Shown: piece after piece, positions 7,911 to 16,757 of the stretch | Numbering within the stretch: position 1 is the stretch's first letter | Layout of the letters: every line of letters starts with the position of its first letter | Assembly: GCA_017412715.1 (NCBI GenBank) | Contig: JAFPWU010000012.1 | Location: 1 to 48,697, forward strand | DNA: 48,697 nucleotides | Direction of reading: 5' to 3' | Source of the DNA: Clostridia bacterium | GTDB taxonomy: Bacteria > Bacillota > Clostridia > Christensenellales > Aristaeellaceae | Notes under the pieces: model-generated | Told to the model about the DNA's origin: nothing | Seen by the model: the letters and a program-made list of their open reading frames with translations, nothing else | The model's database searches: none | Translations under genes and position numbers: made by a program

Positions 7911-8855
7911 ATGTTCAGAGTATTTGTGGACGGGAGCAGCGGAACCGCCGGGCTGCGGATTCTGGACCGGCTGGAGGCACGCAGGGATCTGGAACTGATT
8001 CGCCTTCCGGAGGAAAGCAGAAGAGATCCGGAGGCCCGGAAGGAGGCCATGAACCGCGCGGACGCGGTATTCTTCTGCCTGCCGGATGAGGCGGCCCGGG
8101 AGGCGGCCGCCTGGGTGGAGAATCCCGAGACGGTTCTGATTGATACTTCCACGGCCCATCGGGTCTGCGAGGCGTGGACTTACGGCTTTCCGGAGATTCA
8201 CGGACTTCGGGAAAAAATACGATCCGGCCGGAGGATTGCGAATCCGGGGTGCCATGCTTCCGGCTTTCTGGCGCTTGCAGCTCCCCTGACGGAGGAAGGA
8301 GCTCTTTCCCCTGAGGAGAGGCTCACCTGCTTCTCGCTGACAGGCTATTCCGGAGGCGGGAAGAAGATGATCGCGGAATACGAGGATCCGGGCAGGGACG
8401 CGCTGCTGGAAGCGCCCCGGCAGTACGGGCTGGCTCAGCGGCATAAGCACCTGCCGGAGATGAAGAAATACGGCGGATTGACATTCGAACCGGTTTTCTG
8501 CCCTGTTGTGGCGCCTTATTATGCGGGCATGGAGGTTACCCTTCCGCTGCATGGAAGCCAGCTGAAGATTCCCGCGGGACGGCTGAAGGAACTGTACCGG
8601 GATTATTATGCGGGAAGCCGCTTGATCCATGTGGCGGAGGAAACGGATGAAGCCGGGTTCTGCTCCGCGGGCAGGTTTGCGGGGCGGGACGATCTGGAGA
8701 TTCAGGTGGCGGGAAATGAGGACCGGGTGCTGCTGATTGCCCGTTTTGATAATCTGGGCAAGGGAGCATCCGGAGCGGCGATCCAGAACCTGAATCTGCG
8801 CATGGGAGTGCCCGAGGAGACCGGGCTGGTATTTGAAGAGGGAGGGAAAGCCTGA
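7911..8855 (+). CDS. argC: N-acetyl-gamma-glutamyl-phosphate reductase, short type
   Basis: ArgC reduces N-acetylglutamyl phosphate to the semialdehyde with NADPH, third step of arginine synthesis. The 314-residue length is that of the short (type 2) ArgC. GSSGTAGLRI (8-17) is the dinucleotide-binding loop, NPGCHASG holds the catalytic cysteine C114, and SGYSGGGK is the conserved central block. I chose ATG 7911 because AAGGAGG (7893-7899) precedes it and MFRVFVDGSSGTAG begins exactly like the family; an in-frame ATG at 7806 would start upstream of the promoter -10. The stop overlaps the argJ start (TGATG). Confidence 0.95.
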   Translation: MFRVFVDGSSGTAGLRILDRLEARRDLELIRLPEESRRDPEARKEAMNRADAVFFCLPDEAAREAAAWVENPETVLIDTSTAHRVCEAWTYGFPEIHGLREKIRSGRRIANPGCHASGFLALAAPLTEEGALSPEERLTCFSLTGYSGGGKKMIAEYEDPGRDALLEAPRQYGLAQRHKHLPEMKKYGGLTFEPVFCPVVAPYYAGMEVTLPLHGSQLKIPAGRLKELYRDYYAGSRLIHVAEETDEAGFCSAGRFAGRDDLEIQVAGNEDRVLLIARFDNLGKGASGAAIQNLNLRMGVPEETGLVFEEGGKA

Positions 8856-10069
8856 TGAAGCTGATTGAAGGAGGCGTGTGCGCCGCGAAAGGATTTACGG
8901 CGGGAGGAGTGCGCTGCGGGATTCGAAAAAACAGAACCAAGAAGGATCTGGCGCTGATATTCAGCGAAGCGCCCGCTTCCGCCGCCGCGGTCTATACGAC
9001 GAATCTGGTGAAGGGCGCTCCCCTTACCGTGACGAAGAAACACCTGGCGGACGGCCAGGCCAGAGCGGTCATCTGCAACAGCGGAAATGCAAATACCTGT
9101 AATGCCAACGGGATTGAGATTGCTGAGGGGATGGCGAAGCTGGCGGCGGAGGCCCTGGACCTGCGCCCGGAGGATGTGCTGGTTGCATCTACCGGCGTCA
9201 TTGGAGAGCCGCTGAGCCTGACGCCCATCGCGGAAGGGATGGGGGCCCTGGTGAAAAGCCTTTCCCCGGAGGGCTGTCCGGATGCCGCTGAAGGGATTAT
9301 GACCACGGATACGGTCCGGAAGGAAATCGCGGTGGAATTTGAGCTGGGCGGCAGGCTCTGCCGGCTGGGGGGAATCGCCAAAGGAAGCGGCATGATCCAT
9401 CCCAATATGGCGACCATGCTGGTCTTCCTGACCAGCGACGCGGCTATTTCCCCCTCCATGCTGCAGAAGGCGCTGTCCGGGGACATCACTCGCACCTTCA
9501 ACATGGTCAGCGTGGACGGAGACACATCCACCAATGACATGGTAGTGCTGCTGGCCAATGGGCTGGCGGGAAACCCGGAGATCACTGAGGAAGGCCCGGA
9601 TTTTACCTGTTTTATGCAGGCGCTGAACACGGTGACTGTGGGACTTTGCCGGATGATCGCCGGCGATGGGGAGGGTGCCACGAAACTGCTGGAATGCAGG
9701 GTGCATGGCGCACCGGGGGAACAGGCGGCCCGGCAGGTGGCCAAGAGCGTCATCTGCTCCAGCCTGCTGAAGGCGGCCATGTTCGGGGCGGATGCCAACT
9801 GGGGCCGGGTGCTGTGCGCCATCGGATACAGCGGCGCGGCGCTGGATGTGAACAGAATTGACGTGGGATTCGCCAGCAAAGCGGGAGAGATCCGGGTCTG
9901 CAAGAACGGAGCGGGCGTCCCCTTCTCCGAGGAGGAAGCGAAAAAGATCCTCTCTGAAAGGGAGATCGATATCCTGGTGGATCTGAACCAGGGGGACGCC
10001 GCCGCCACCGCATGGGGCTGCGACCTGACCTACGATTACGTAAAGATTAACGGAGATTATCGCACATGA
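8855..10069 (+). CDS. argJ: Ornithine acetyltransferase / N-acetylglutamate synthase
   Basis: ArgJ transfers the acetyl group from N-acetylornithine to glutamate, closing the acetyl cycle; many versions also use acetyl-CoA to prime it. The 404-residue precursor cuts itself before the nucleophile T187 in KGSGMIHPNMATML, giving alpha and beta chains. The tail WGCDLTYDYVKINGDYRT is typical. Its presence means the organism uses the cyclic route and does not need ArgE for ornithine. Start ATG 8855 shares one base with the argC stop, and the stop overlaps argB (ATGA), so the three genes are translationally coupled. Confidence 0.97.
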   Translation: MKLIEGGVCAAKGFTAGGVRCGIRKNRTKKDLALIFSEAPASAAAVYTTNLVKGAPLTVTKKHLADGQARAVICNSGNANTCNANGIEIAEGMAKLAAEALDLRPEDVLVASTGVIGEPLSLTPIAEGMGALVKSLSPEGCPDAAEGIMTTDTVRKEIAVEFELGGRLCRLGGIAKGSGMIHPNMATMLVFLTSDAAISPSMLQKALSGDITRTFNMVSVDGDTSTNDMVVLLANGLAGNPEITEEGPDFTCFMQALNTVTVGLCRMIAGDGEGATKLLECRVHGAPGEQAARQVAKSVICSSLLKAAMFGADANWGRVLCAIGYSGAALDVNRIDVGFASKAGEIRVCKNGAGVPFSEEEAKKILSEREIDILVDLNQGDAAATAWGCDLTYDYVKINGDYRT

Positions 10070-10926
10070 TCAGCTTTTCCAATGCGCAGAGGGCGGAGGT
10101 CCTGACTCAGGCCCTGCCCTATATCAAAAGATATACCGGAAAGATTGTGGTGGTTAAATACGGCGGAAACGCCATGGTGAACGAGCAGCTGAAGCAGCAG
10201 GTGATGGAGGATGTGGTGCTGCTGTGGCTCATCGGGGTCAAGGTGGTGCTGATTCACGGGGGCGGCCCGGAAATCACAGATCTGATGACCCGGGTGGGCA
10301 AGCAGCCGGAGTTTGTGGACGGGCTGCGGGTTACGGATCAGGAGACGGTGGATATCGTCCAGATGGTGCTGGCGGGAAAAGTGAACAAGACCCTGGTGAA
10401 TCTGCTGGAGATGAAGGGCGGCAAGGCCATCGGGCTGAGCGGCATCGACGGGCGGCTGATCGAGTGCCGCCAGCGGGATGAGCGGCTGGGCTTTGTGGGA
10501 GAGATTACGAAGATTCATATTAAACCCATTACCGACCTGCTGAGCAATGGGTATATTCCCGTCATTTCCACCGTGGGATGCGACCGGGAGGGGCATACCT
10601 ACAACATTAACGGGGATACCGCCGCGGCCCATATTGCCGGCGCCCTGGAGGCGGAACGGCTGGTGCTGATGACGGATATCGACGGGATTCTGAGGGATCG
10701 GAATGATCCCGCCTCCCTCATCCCCGAGCTGACGGTGACGGATGTGGAGAAGCTGCGGCAGGAAGGCATCATCTCCGGCGGGATGATTCCAAAGGTTGAA
10801 TGCTGTGTGACCGCTCTCCGGCAGGGCGTTCGCAACGCGGTCATTATGGACGGCCGGGTGCCGCACTCCATCCTGATGGAGCTGCTGACCAATGAAGGGG
10901 CCGGCACCTGGATTCACGAAGGATAG
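10066..10926 (+). CDS. argB: Acetylglutamate kinase
   Basis: ArgB phosphorylates N-acetylglutamate with ATP; in cyclic pathways it is normally the arginine-inhibited step. The 286 residues show VVKYGGNAM (ATP loop, about 27), IHGGGPEI (about 64), the GLSGIDG block, and TDIDGILRD with GGMIPKV near the C-terminus, all conserved. The N-terminal helix SFSNAQRAEVLTQALPYIKRYTGK resembles that of arginine-sensitive hexameric enzymes, which is an inference. The stop codon TAG (10924-10926) is followed with no gap by a copy of the palindromic repeat family described in the findings. Confidence 0.97.
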   Translation: MISFSNAQRAEVLTQALPYIKRYTGKIVVVKYGGNAMVNEQLKQQVMEDVVLLWLIGVKVVLIHGGGPEITDLMTRVGKQPEFVDGLRVTDQETVDIVQMVLAGKVNKTLVNLLEMKGGKAIGLSGIDGRLIECRQRDERLGFVGEITKIHIKPITDLLSNGYIPVISTVGCDREGHTYNINGDTAAAHIAGALEAERLVLMTDIDGILRDRNDPASLIPELTVTDVEKLRQEGIISGGMIPKVECCVTALRQGVRNAVIMDGRVPHSILMELLTNEGAGTWIHEG

Positions 10927-10998
10927 GGAAACGCAGTATAGGCGGCCATGGTCTGAGCGAAGCAGATGACCGCCGGAATGAAACAGTTTAGCGTTTCC
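10927..10998 (+). repeat. Palindromic intergenic repeat, copy A
   Basis: A 72-bp element bounded by GGAAACGC (10927-10934) and its complement GCGTTTCC (10991-10998). The inside folds as GGCGGCCATGGTCTG against CAGATGACCGCC with loop AGCGAAG. It starts on the base after the argB stop and ends before the argD ribosome site. Copies B, C and D share its sequence (see findings). Confidence 0.85.
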
Positions 10999-11017
10999 AT
11001 CAGCAAAGGAGAGAACG

Positions 11018-12181
11018 ATGAGCATCAGGGAACTGGATCAGCAGTATGTAGCCCCGACCTATAAACGCTTTCCGGTGGAGATTGAACGTGGCGCCGGATC
11101 AGAAGTGTTTGACGGGGAAGGAAAACGGTATATCGACATGGGCAGCGGCATTGCCGTGACCAGCTTCGGTATTGCGGATCCCGTATGGCGGCAGGCTGTG
11201 ACAGCGCAGCTGGAAAAGGTTCAGCATATGTCCAACCTGTATTATACAGAGCCCTGCGCGAAGCTGGCGGAGCAGCTGTGCCTGCGGACCGGGATGAAGA
11301 AGGTCTTCTTCAGCAATTCCGGGGCGGAAGCCAACGAATGCGCCATCAAGGCGGCCCGGAAGTGGGCAGCGGAGAAGCACGGACCGGAATGCCATCTGAT
11401 TGTGACCCTGGAGAACTCCTTTCATGGCCGCACCCTGACCACCCTGGCCGCAACGGGGCAGGATCATTATCATGAACTGTATCAGCCCCTGACGCCGGGG
11501 TTTGTTTCCGTGCCCGCGGGGGATCTGGAGGCGCTGGAGCGCATCGTGAATACGGGGCGCGTGGCAGGGCTGCTGGCGGAATGCATTCAGGGGGAAGGAG
11601 GGGTACTGCCTCTTCCGGAGGGATATCTCCGGGCGGCAGCGAAATTGTCCCGGGAGAAGGAGTTCCTCCTGATGGTAGACGAGGTACAGACCGGAAACGG
11701 CCGGACGGGAAAGCTGTTCGCCTATATGTATGAAGACGTTCAGCCGGATGTGGTTTCCACGGCCAAGGGCCTGGCCGGAGGGCTTCCGCTGGGAGCCACG
11801 CTGCTGGGAGAACGGGTTCAGGATGTTTTCGGCTATGGGGATCACGGCTCCACCTTCGGGGGAAACCCGGTGTGCTGCGCAGGCGCGCTGAGCATCCTGA
11901 ACCGGCTGGACGATGCCCTGCTGGAGGAAGTCCGGAGGAAGGGACAATACCTGCGGGAAAGGCTGGCGTGCGGAAAGGGCGTGCTGGAGGTGACGGGCCG
12001 GGGGCTGATGATCGGAATCAAAACTTCCCGCCCGGCCGGAGAAATCGTGGCTGCCTGCATGGACAGAGGCGTCCTGTGCCTGACAGCGAAGGACCGGGTC
12101 CGGCTGCTGCCGGCCCTGAACATCCCCATGGAGCTGCTGGAGGAAGCGGCGGATATCCTGCTGGATGAATGCGGAAAATAG
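11018..12181 (+). CDS. argD: Acetylornithine aminotransferase
   Basis: ArgD is a class III PLP aminotransferase that makes N-acetylornithine from the semialdehyde and glutamate. The 387 residues include FSNSGAEANE, SFHGRT, DEVQTGNGRTG and the PLP lysine K250 in STAKGLAGGLPLGA; TFGGNP follows. Start ATG 11018 has AAAGGAG upstream. It is separated from argB by 91 bases holding a palindromic repeat, while the other arg genes overlap, so the repeat probably entered an originally tighter operon (inference). argF, argG and argH are not in the window. Confidence 0.95.
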   Translation: MSIRELDQQYVAPTYKRFPVEIERGAGSEVFDGEGKRYIDMGSGIAVTSFGIADPVWRQAVTAQLEKVQHMSNLYYTEPCAKLAEQLCLRTGMKKVFFSNSGAEANECAIKAARKWAAEKHGPECHLIVTLENSFHGRTLTTLAATGQDHYHELYQPLTPGFVSVPAGDLEALERIVNTGRVAGLLAECIQGEGGVLPLPEGYLRAAAKLSREKEFLLMVDEVQTGNGRTGKLFAYMYEDVQPDVVSTAKGLAGGLPLGATLLGERVQDVFGYGDHGSTFGGNPVCCAGALSILNRLDDALLEEVRRKGQYLRERLACGKGVLEVTGRGLMIGIKTSRPAGEIVAACMDRGVLCLTAKDRVRLLPALNIPMELLEEAADILLDECGK

Positions 12182-12206
12182 TTTTCCAAGGGAATACGGA
12201 CAGACG

Positions 12207-12237
12207 AAGAGGAGGGGCATTCGCCCCTCCTCTTTAT
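12207..12237 (+). terminator. Intrinsic terminator of the arg operon
   Basis: A 12-bp stem AAGAGGAGGGGC (12207-12218) pairs with GCCCCTCCTCTT (12223-12234) over an ATTC loop; a short T/A tract follows. It lies 26 bases after the argD stop. Confidence 0.85.
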
Positions 12238-12240
12238 AAC

Positions 12241-12329
12241 AACGGCAAAGCTGATTGATTCCATTCCCGAGGTCATCGCCTTCGCTCGGGCGATGACCGA
12301 CGAAAGAGCATTTATTCAGAGCTTCCTTA
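12241..12329 (-). repeat. Palindromic intergenic repeat, copy B
   Basis: Read on the minus strand this copy starts TAAGGAAGCTCTGAATAAAT, whose TAA is the htpG stop (12327-12329). The core is a perfect 10-bp stem GGTCATCGCC/GGCGATGACC (12271-12280, 12289-12298) with the GAGCGAA loop. It sits between convergent argD and htpG and may also act as a terminator stem for htpG, although no T-run follows. Confidence 0.85.
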
Positions 12330-14231
12330 TCCCTTAACTATCATGTTCAGCAGCTTACGGCTCCGCTCCAGGAAGGCGGTGATTTCCTCCGCTTCCAGGG
12401 GCTGGGCGGCCATCCGGGCCAGATCATAAACCTGCCGGCAGAGCAGCTTGGTTTTCTCCTCCTCCGGATTCAGGCCGGCCAGGGCCTGTACGGTTTCGTT
12501 CCGCCGGTTCAGCACCAGCGTAAACCGGTCCGGAATGGGGAAACGTTCTCCGTAGAAACGGCTCATTTCCTTATACCGGCGCATCTGCTCATCCTCGGTG
12601 ACCATGGCGGTCATCTCCGGGTCGCCCAGAGACTCAAGTTTCACCGTCAGATCCTCCCGGTCCAGGGCGGTCCGGAAGAGGGACTGCAGCTTGTCCGCGT
12701 CCAGATCCTTTCCTTCCTCGGATTCTTCCTTCAGCCCGTCGATGTCCGCGTCCACCCGGGCGAAGGAAACCCGGTCGTCCTCCGACCCCTGGGTCTCCAG
12801 GAAGGACATGAAGTTTCCGTCAATGATGGTGTTCATGACGGCCACATGAATGCCCCGATCCGTATAGAGCTTTACGGAAGCCGCCTGGCGCTTTTCGTCG
12901 TTGGTGTAATAGACCTTCTTTTCGGTCTTTTCAAAATTGGCAGCCTTATACTCCTCCAGGGTTACGTAGGTGCCGTCCGTCTGCTTCATGAGCAGGGAAC
13001 CCTTTACCTGGTCATAGAACTTGCTGTCCTTCACGCAGCCGAATTTCACGAAGGGGGCGATGTCGTCCCAGTATCCCTCATAGGTTTCCCGCTCCTGCTT
13101 CATGAGGGAATTCAGCTTGTCCGCCACTTTCTTGGTGATATGGCCGGAGATCTTCTTTACATATCCGTCATTCTGCAGGAAGGAGCGGCTTACGTTCAGG
13201 GGGAGATCGGGACAGTCGATGACGCCCTTGAGGAGCATCAGAAATTCGGGAATGACTTCCTTAATATTGTCCGCCACGAAAACCTGGTCGGCGAATAGCT
13301 TGATCTGTCCCTCCCGGGGTCCGAAGTCCTCCTTCAGCTTCGGGAAGTAAAGGATGCCTTTCAGGCGGAAGGGATAATCCACATTCAGGTGAATCCAGAA
13401 GAGGGGATCCTCGAAGTCCATGAAGACCCGGTGATAGAATTCCTTATACTCCTCTTCCTTGCAGTCCTTGGGCTTGCGCAGCCAGAGCGGATCGTTGTCA
13501 TTGATCTTTTCCGGCTTCGGCAGCTCCATGATCTTCTCCGTCCGGGGCGTGCCGTCCTCATTCTTTTCATCCCCTACGGGAACCTCCCGCTCCACGGGCT
13601 TGGCGCAGGCATCTTCCAGGAAAATGGGATAGGCCATGAAGCCGCAGTAGCGTTTCAGCACCTCCCGGACACGCCAGGTATCCAGGAACTCCTTCTCTTC
13701 CTTGCTGATGTGCAAAATGATATCCGTACCGTGCGCGGTACGGGAACCGTCGGATATTTCAAAGCCCATGCCGTCCTCTGACACCCAGTGTACCGGTTCG
13801 GCACCTTCCTGGCAGGAGAGGGTATCGATCTCCACCCGCTCGGACACCATAAAGACGGAATAAAAGCCAAGACCGAAGTGACCGATGATATCTCCCCGGT
13901 CTTCCTTCTTGCCGTCCTCAAACTGCTTCATGAATTCCGCGGCACCGGAGAAGGCCACCTGATTGATATACTTTTTCACTTCCTCGGCGGTCATACCGAT
14001 GCCGGTGTCGGAGATCCGAATGGTCTTTTCCTTTTTGTTCACCGTGACGGTGACCTGCATTTCTTCTTCCGTATCGGCGCGGAGCATGCGATACTTGGTG
14101 ATCGCGTCGCAGGCGTTGGAGACCGTTTCCCGCAGGAAAATGTCCTTGTCCGAGTACAGCCAGCGCTTGATCACCGGCATGATATTCTGCGCGTCGATGG
14201 AGACGCTACCGTTTTCTTTCTGAATGGCCAT
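12327..14231 (-). CDS. htpG: Chaperone HtpG (bacterial Hsp90)
   Basis: HtpG is the dimeric ATP-dependent Hsp90 chaperone of the cytosol. The 634-residue protein carries the GHKL ATPase motifs: RETVSNACDA (near residue 32), DTGIGMT and GHFGLGFYSVF, then the middle domain with the catalytic-loop region around SRSFLQND and a C-terminal dimerisation domain. I chose the ATG at 14231 because AGGAGG lies 10 bases upstream (14241-14246) and MAIQKENGSVSIDAQN starts as in relatives; an upstream in-frame ATG would add a GH-rich 23 residues with no ribosome site. A perfect CIRCE operator lies upstream, so HrcA control is likely. Confidence 0.97.
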   Translation of the reverse strand: MAIQKENGSVSIDAQNIMPVIKRWLYSDKDIFLRETVSNACDAITKYRMLRADTEEEMQVTVTVNKKEKTIRISDTGIGMTAEEVKKYINQVAFSGAAEFMKQFEDGKKEDRGDIIGHFGLGFYSVFMVSERVEIDTLSCQEGAEPVHWVSEDGMGFEISDGSRTAHGTDIILHISKEEKEFLDTWRVREVLKRYCGFMAYPIFLEDACAKPVEREVPVGDEKNEDGTPRTEKIMELPKPEKINDNDPLWLRKPKDCKEEEYKEFYHRVFMDFEDPLFWIHLNVDYPFRLKGILYFPKLKEDFGPREGQIKLFADQVFVADNIKEVIPEFLMLLKGVIDCPDLPLNVSRSFLQNDGYVKKISGHITKKVADKLNSLMKQERETYEGYWDDIAPFVKFGCVKDSKFYDQVKGSLLMKQTDGTYVTLEEYKAANFEKTEKKVYYTNDEKRQAASVKLYTDRGIHVAVMNTIIDGNFMSFLETQGSEDDRVSFARVDADIDGLKEESEEGKDLDADKLQSLFRTALDREDLTVKLESLGDPEMTAMVTEDEQMRRYKEMSRFYGERFPIPDRFTLVLNRRNETVQALAGLNPEEEKTKLLCRQVYDLARMAAQPLEAEEITAFLERSRKLLNMIVKG

Positions 14232-14355
14232 GATAATCAACCTCCTCAGGCGGATCGGGGAAACGGAGGGATCAAAGCCCATTCCGTGGCCGTGGCCCAT
14301 GCGGACCCATGGACCGAAGGGCCGGCATCGATCAGCGTATCCCCGGCTTATTATT

Positions 14356-14373
14356 CTGTGCTGGATCGCACAG
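14356..14373 (-). promoter_or_regulatory. Hairpin at the 5' end of the htpG leader
   Basis: CTGTGC/GCACAG (14368-14373, 14356-14361) with a 6-nt loop begins 6 bases downstream of the htpG -10 box, so it would sit at the very 5' end of the roughly 140-nt leader. It may stabilise the mRNA. Confidence 0.5.
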
Positions 14374-14378
14374 GAGCC

Positions 14379-14407
14379 ATTGTAGCACCCTTGCGGGGGA
14401 ATTGCAA
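14379..14407 (-). promoter_or_regulatory. SigA promoter of htpG
   Basis: On the minus strand TTGCAA (14402-14407) is followed after 17 bases by TACAAT (14379-14384). This is a good vegetative promoter, so htpG need not depend on an alternative sigma factor. Confidence 0.85.
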
Positions 14408-14414
14408 GAAAAAA

Positions 14415-14441
14415 TTAGCACTCGTCAAAAACGAGTGCTAA
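14415..14441 (-). promoter_or_regulatory. CIRCE operator (HrcA binding site)
   Basis: TTAGCACTC (14415-14423), a 9-base spacer and GAGTGCTAA (14433-14441) match the CIRCE consensus without a mismatch. It lies 7 bases upstream of the htpG -35 box, not downstream of the promoter as is usual. No hrcA, dnaK or groE gene is in the window. Confidence 0.96.
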
Positions 14442-14514
14442 CAAAGGCGGCTTTCCTGCCCGAGGGAAAAGCGCGGGCGGACTGAATGCCGCGCTCAGGC
14501 CGGGGAAAAAGGAT

Positions 14515-16302
14515 TTACTCCGTCAGGCTCCGATCCGCTTTCTTCAGGTAGACGGCGGCATACTCATCAAAATAGGTCTCAAAGTGGAACTGATGCTCAT
14601 GCTGCAGCAGGTCGGACATCTGATGCACATCCAGAGCATTGTCGGCCAGCTCCATCAGGACAATGGCAATGTTGGAGCAGTGATCCGAGATCCTTTCAAA
14701 AGCGTTGATCAGATCGTTAAACACGTATCCGTTGGCGATGGTGCATTTTCCCTTCTGCAGCCGCTGGGCGTGCTTTTCCCTCATCGTGCGGCAGACCCGG
14801 TCGATGACCTGCTCCAGAGGCTCCACCCGGCAGGCCTCCTCTATGTTGTCCGTCAGGAAGCAGTCAAAGGTGATCTCTACAATCCTCTGAACGGCGTTCA
14901 TCAGGTTTTCCATCTCCTTTTTCCCTTTGTCGGAAAAAGAGATCTGCTTCTCGTGGATCTCCTGGGCGCCTTCAGCGATGTCAAGGGCGTGGTCGCTGAT
15001 TCTCTCCAGATCGGTAATCGCGCGCAGATACTGGCTCACCGCCCGGTTCTGGGTATCCGTCATTTCCCGGCCGGTCAGCTTCATCAGGTAACTGCCGATC
15101 TTATCCTCATAGCGATCCACCACTTCCTCCAGCTTCTGGACGGATTCCAGCCCCTTGTCGGAGTAATCCGCCACAAGGGATATGGAAGTTTCCAGAGCCT
15201 TCTGGGTCAGCTGGGCCATGGTATGAATGGAGATGGAGGTTTGCTCCACGGCCAGGGTCGGATAGGCGAGAAAGCGCTCCTCCAGCCTGCTCATATCGCT
15301 GGTTTCGGCCTCCTCCTCCGGATCCGGGGGAACCAGCTTTTCCATCAGCCTTTCCAGCAGGGGGATCACGGGAATCAGCAGGATGACTGTGGAGCAGCGG
15401 AAAACCGTGTTCAGCAGCGCGATCCGGAACATGTTCATGGTCATGTTCATGAAGGAGAAATGCACCAGCGCGTTCAGCCCGTAGAAGAGGAGGGAGAACA
15501 GTATGACCCTGGCCACTTCAATGATCAGGTAGGAGAAGGCGGCCCGCTTTCCGTTCACGGAGGACCCCAGGCCGGAAAGCAGCACCGGCACGGAGGCGCC
15601 GATGGCGATGCCGAGAATCATGGGCAGGGCTCTGTCGAAGGTAATCATGCCGGTTACGGAAAGGGCCTGAAGAATACCGACGGAAGCGGAGGCGCTCTGC
15701 AGCACTGCGGTGAACAGAATGCCGGCCAGCACGCCCAGCAGGGGATGGGAGAAGCTGGTAATCATGGAGAGAAAGACCGGATTATCCCGCAGACCCTCCA
15801 CGGAGCTGCTCATGGTCTTCATCCCGAACATCAGCACGGCAAAGCCCATCAGAATATCTCCGATATGGATCAGAGCTTTCTTTTTGGCGATCATCCGCAG
15901 CAGGATTCCCGCGATGGCGGTCAGGGCGCTGAGGGATTCCGTGGAAAGCAGCTGCATGGCGGAGGAGGCGCCGTCTCCGCCGAGGCTGGAAAGGCAGATG
16001 ATCCATCCCGTCACGCTGGTGCCGATGATGGCGCCCATGATGACGGCGATGGCCTGACGGAGCTTCATCATACCGGAGTTGACAAAACCAACCACCATGA
16101 CGCTGGTGGCGCTGGAGGACTGGATGACGGCCGTAACGCCGGTTCCCAGCAGGATGCCCCGAAGCGGCGTGCTGGACAGACGGTACAGAATCAGTTCCAG
16201 CTTATTTCCCGCTACTTTTTTCAGTCCGTCCCCCATAAGGGACATCCCGAAGAGAAACATGGCCACCCCGCCCAGGAGCATGACCGCGTTCGCTATGTTC
16301 AT
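14515..16302 (-). CDS. Na/Pi cotransporter family protein with PhoU-like C-terminal domain
   Basis: This 595-residue protein matches the bacterial NptA/YjbB type, thought to move phosphate with sodium. The membrane half (about 1-320) has repeated hydrophobic segments and the inverted-repeat signature QSSSATS (61-67), with the partner motif QSASAS near residue 200. The C-terminal part (about 350-560) is helical and PhoU-like (YLRAITDLERISDHALDIA and NAFERISDHCSNIA). Start ATG 16302 has GGAGGAG upstream. Direction of transport (uptake or efflux) cannot be told from sequence. It is read alone; no pst or pho gene is near. Confidence 0.92.
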   Translation of the reverse strand: MNIANAVMLLGGVAMFLFGMSLMGDGLKKVAGNKLELILYRLSSTPLRGILLGTGVTAVIQSSSATSVMVVGFVNSGMMKLRQAIAVIMGAIIGTSVTGWIICLSSLGGDGASSAMQLLSTESLSALTAIAGILLRMIAKKKALIHIGDILMGFAVLMFGMKTMSSSVEGLRDNPVFLSMITSFSHPLLGVLAGILFTAVLQSASASVGILQALSVTGMITFDRALPMILGIAIGASVPVLLSGLGSSVNGKRAAFSYLIIEVARVILFSLLFYGLNALVHFSFMNMTMNMFRIALLNTVFRCSTVILLIPVIPLLERLMEKLVPPDPEEEAETSDMSRLEERFLAYPTLAVEQTSISIHTMAQLTQKALETSISLVADYSDKGLESVQKLEEVVDRYEDKIGSYLMKLTGREMTDTQNRAVSQYLRAITDLERISDHALDIAEGAQEIHEKQISFSDKGKKEMENLMNAVQRIVEITFDCFLTDNIEEACRVEPLEQVIDRVCRTMREKHAQRLQKGKCTIANGYVFNDLINAFERISDHCSNIAIVLMELADNALDVHQMSDLLQHEHQFHFETYFDEYAAVYLKKADRSLTE

Positions 16303-16354
16303 GAAGTCTCCTCCAACGTGAAATATCTAAAGAAACCCTGATGGATCCGATCCT

Positions 16355-16374
16355 GTGTTCGTTAAACCGAACAC
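16355..16374. promoter_or_regulatory. Perfect inverted repeat, possible operator
   Basis: GTGTTCG (16355-16361), a 6-base centre and CGAACAC (16368-16374) form a perfect 7-bp dyad. On the minus strand it lies just downstream of a TATGAT box (16382-16387), so it could be an operator near the transcription start of the Na/Pi cotransporter gene. Confidence 0.55.
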
Positions 16375-16381
16375 TTCCTCT

Positions 16382-16410
16382 ATCATACTAAATTTATGTG
16401 GATTTTCGAA
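16382..16410 (-). promoter_or_regulatory. Possible promoter of the Na/Pi cotransporter gene
   Basis: Minus strand TATGAT (16382-16387) with a weak TTCGAA (16405-16410) 17 bases upstream. The -10 is good and the -35 poor; position fits the gene starting at 16302. Confidence 0.5.
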
Positions 16411-16757
16411 GCGGAATATACAACAAAATCCGCAAAATAGAGCGCTTTATTTTGCAGAAAAAGAAAAATAGGAGGACGGGATGGATTCATTTCGGAGGAA
16501 ACGGTCTCCGCCAGGCGGATTTAGGCCGATGCGGAACATTCAGCCTTTCCCGGAGCCAGGCAGACGGAGAGCACGGGAACGGCGGATTCAGCCCTTTCCC
16601 GGGAGAAAGGACAGGTTCGCATGCGGTATGAGGCCTTTGGATTTCCATGGACATTCCCGAAAAGATATGATAATATTTCTAAAGATATCAAAAATCGGAG
16701 AGAGATGGGGGATCATGTTTCTCCGGACCCTTTCAGAATGATGGCGGAGGAAAAAAT
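16411..16757. other. Long intergenic region between divergent genes
   Basis: Together with 16303-16410 this makes a 455-base gap between divergent genes. Small open frames exist, but none has a ribosome site or a recognisable product. It holds a near-direct repeat of ATTCAGCC(C)TTTCCCGG (16538-16555, 16586-16605) and, at the end, the promoter of the epimerase gene. I see no known RNA gene. Confidence 0.6.
16648..16676 (+). promoter_or_regulatory. Promoter of the aldose-epimerase-like gene
   Basis: TGGACA (16648-16653), 17 bases, TAATAT (16671-16676). The stretch TGGACATTCC...ATATGATA is shared with the promoter of the ABC transporter at 19036 (see findings). Confidence 0.65.

Noticed and set aside
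14584-16341. Plus-strand frame of 585 codons across the Na/Pi cotransporter gene
   Set aside because: G- and H-rich product without any family signature; the minus-strand gene has clear motifs and a ribosome site.
16481-16741. 86-codon frame in the gap before the epimerase gene
   Set aside because: Arg/Pro-rich product, no ribosome site, and it overlaps the epimerase promoter.
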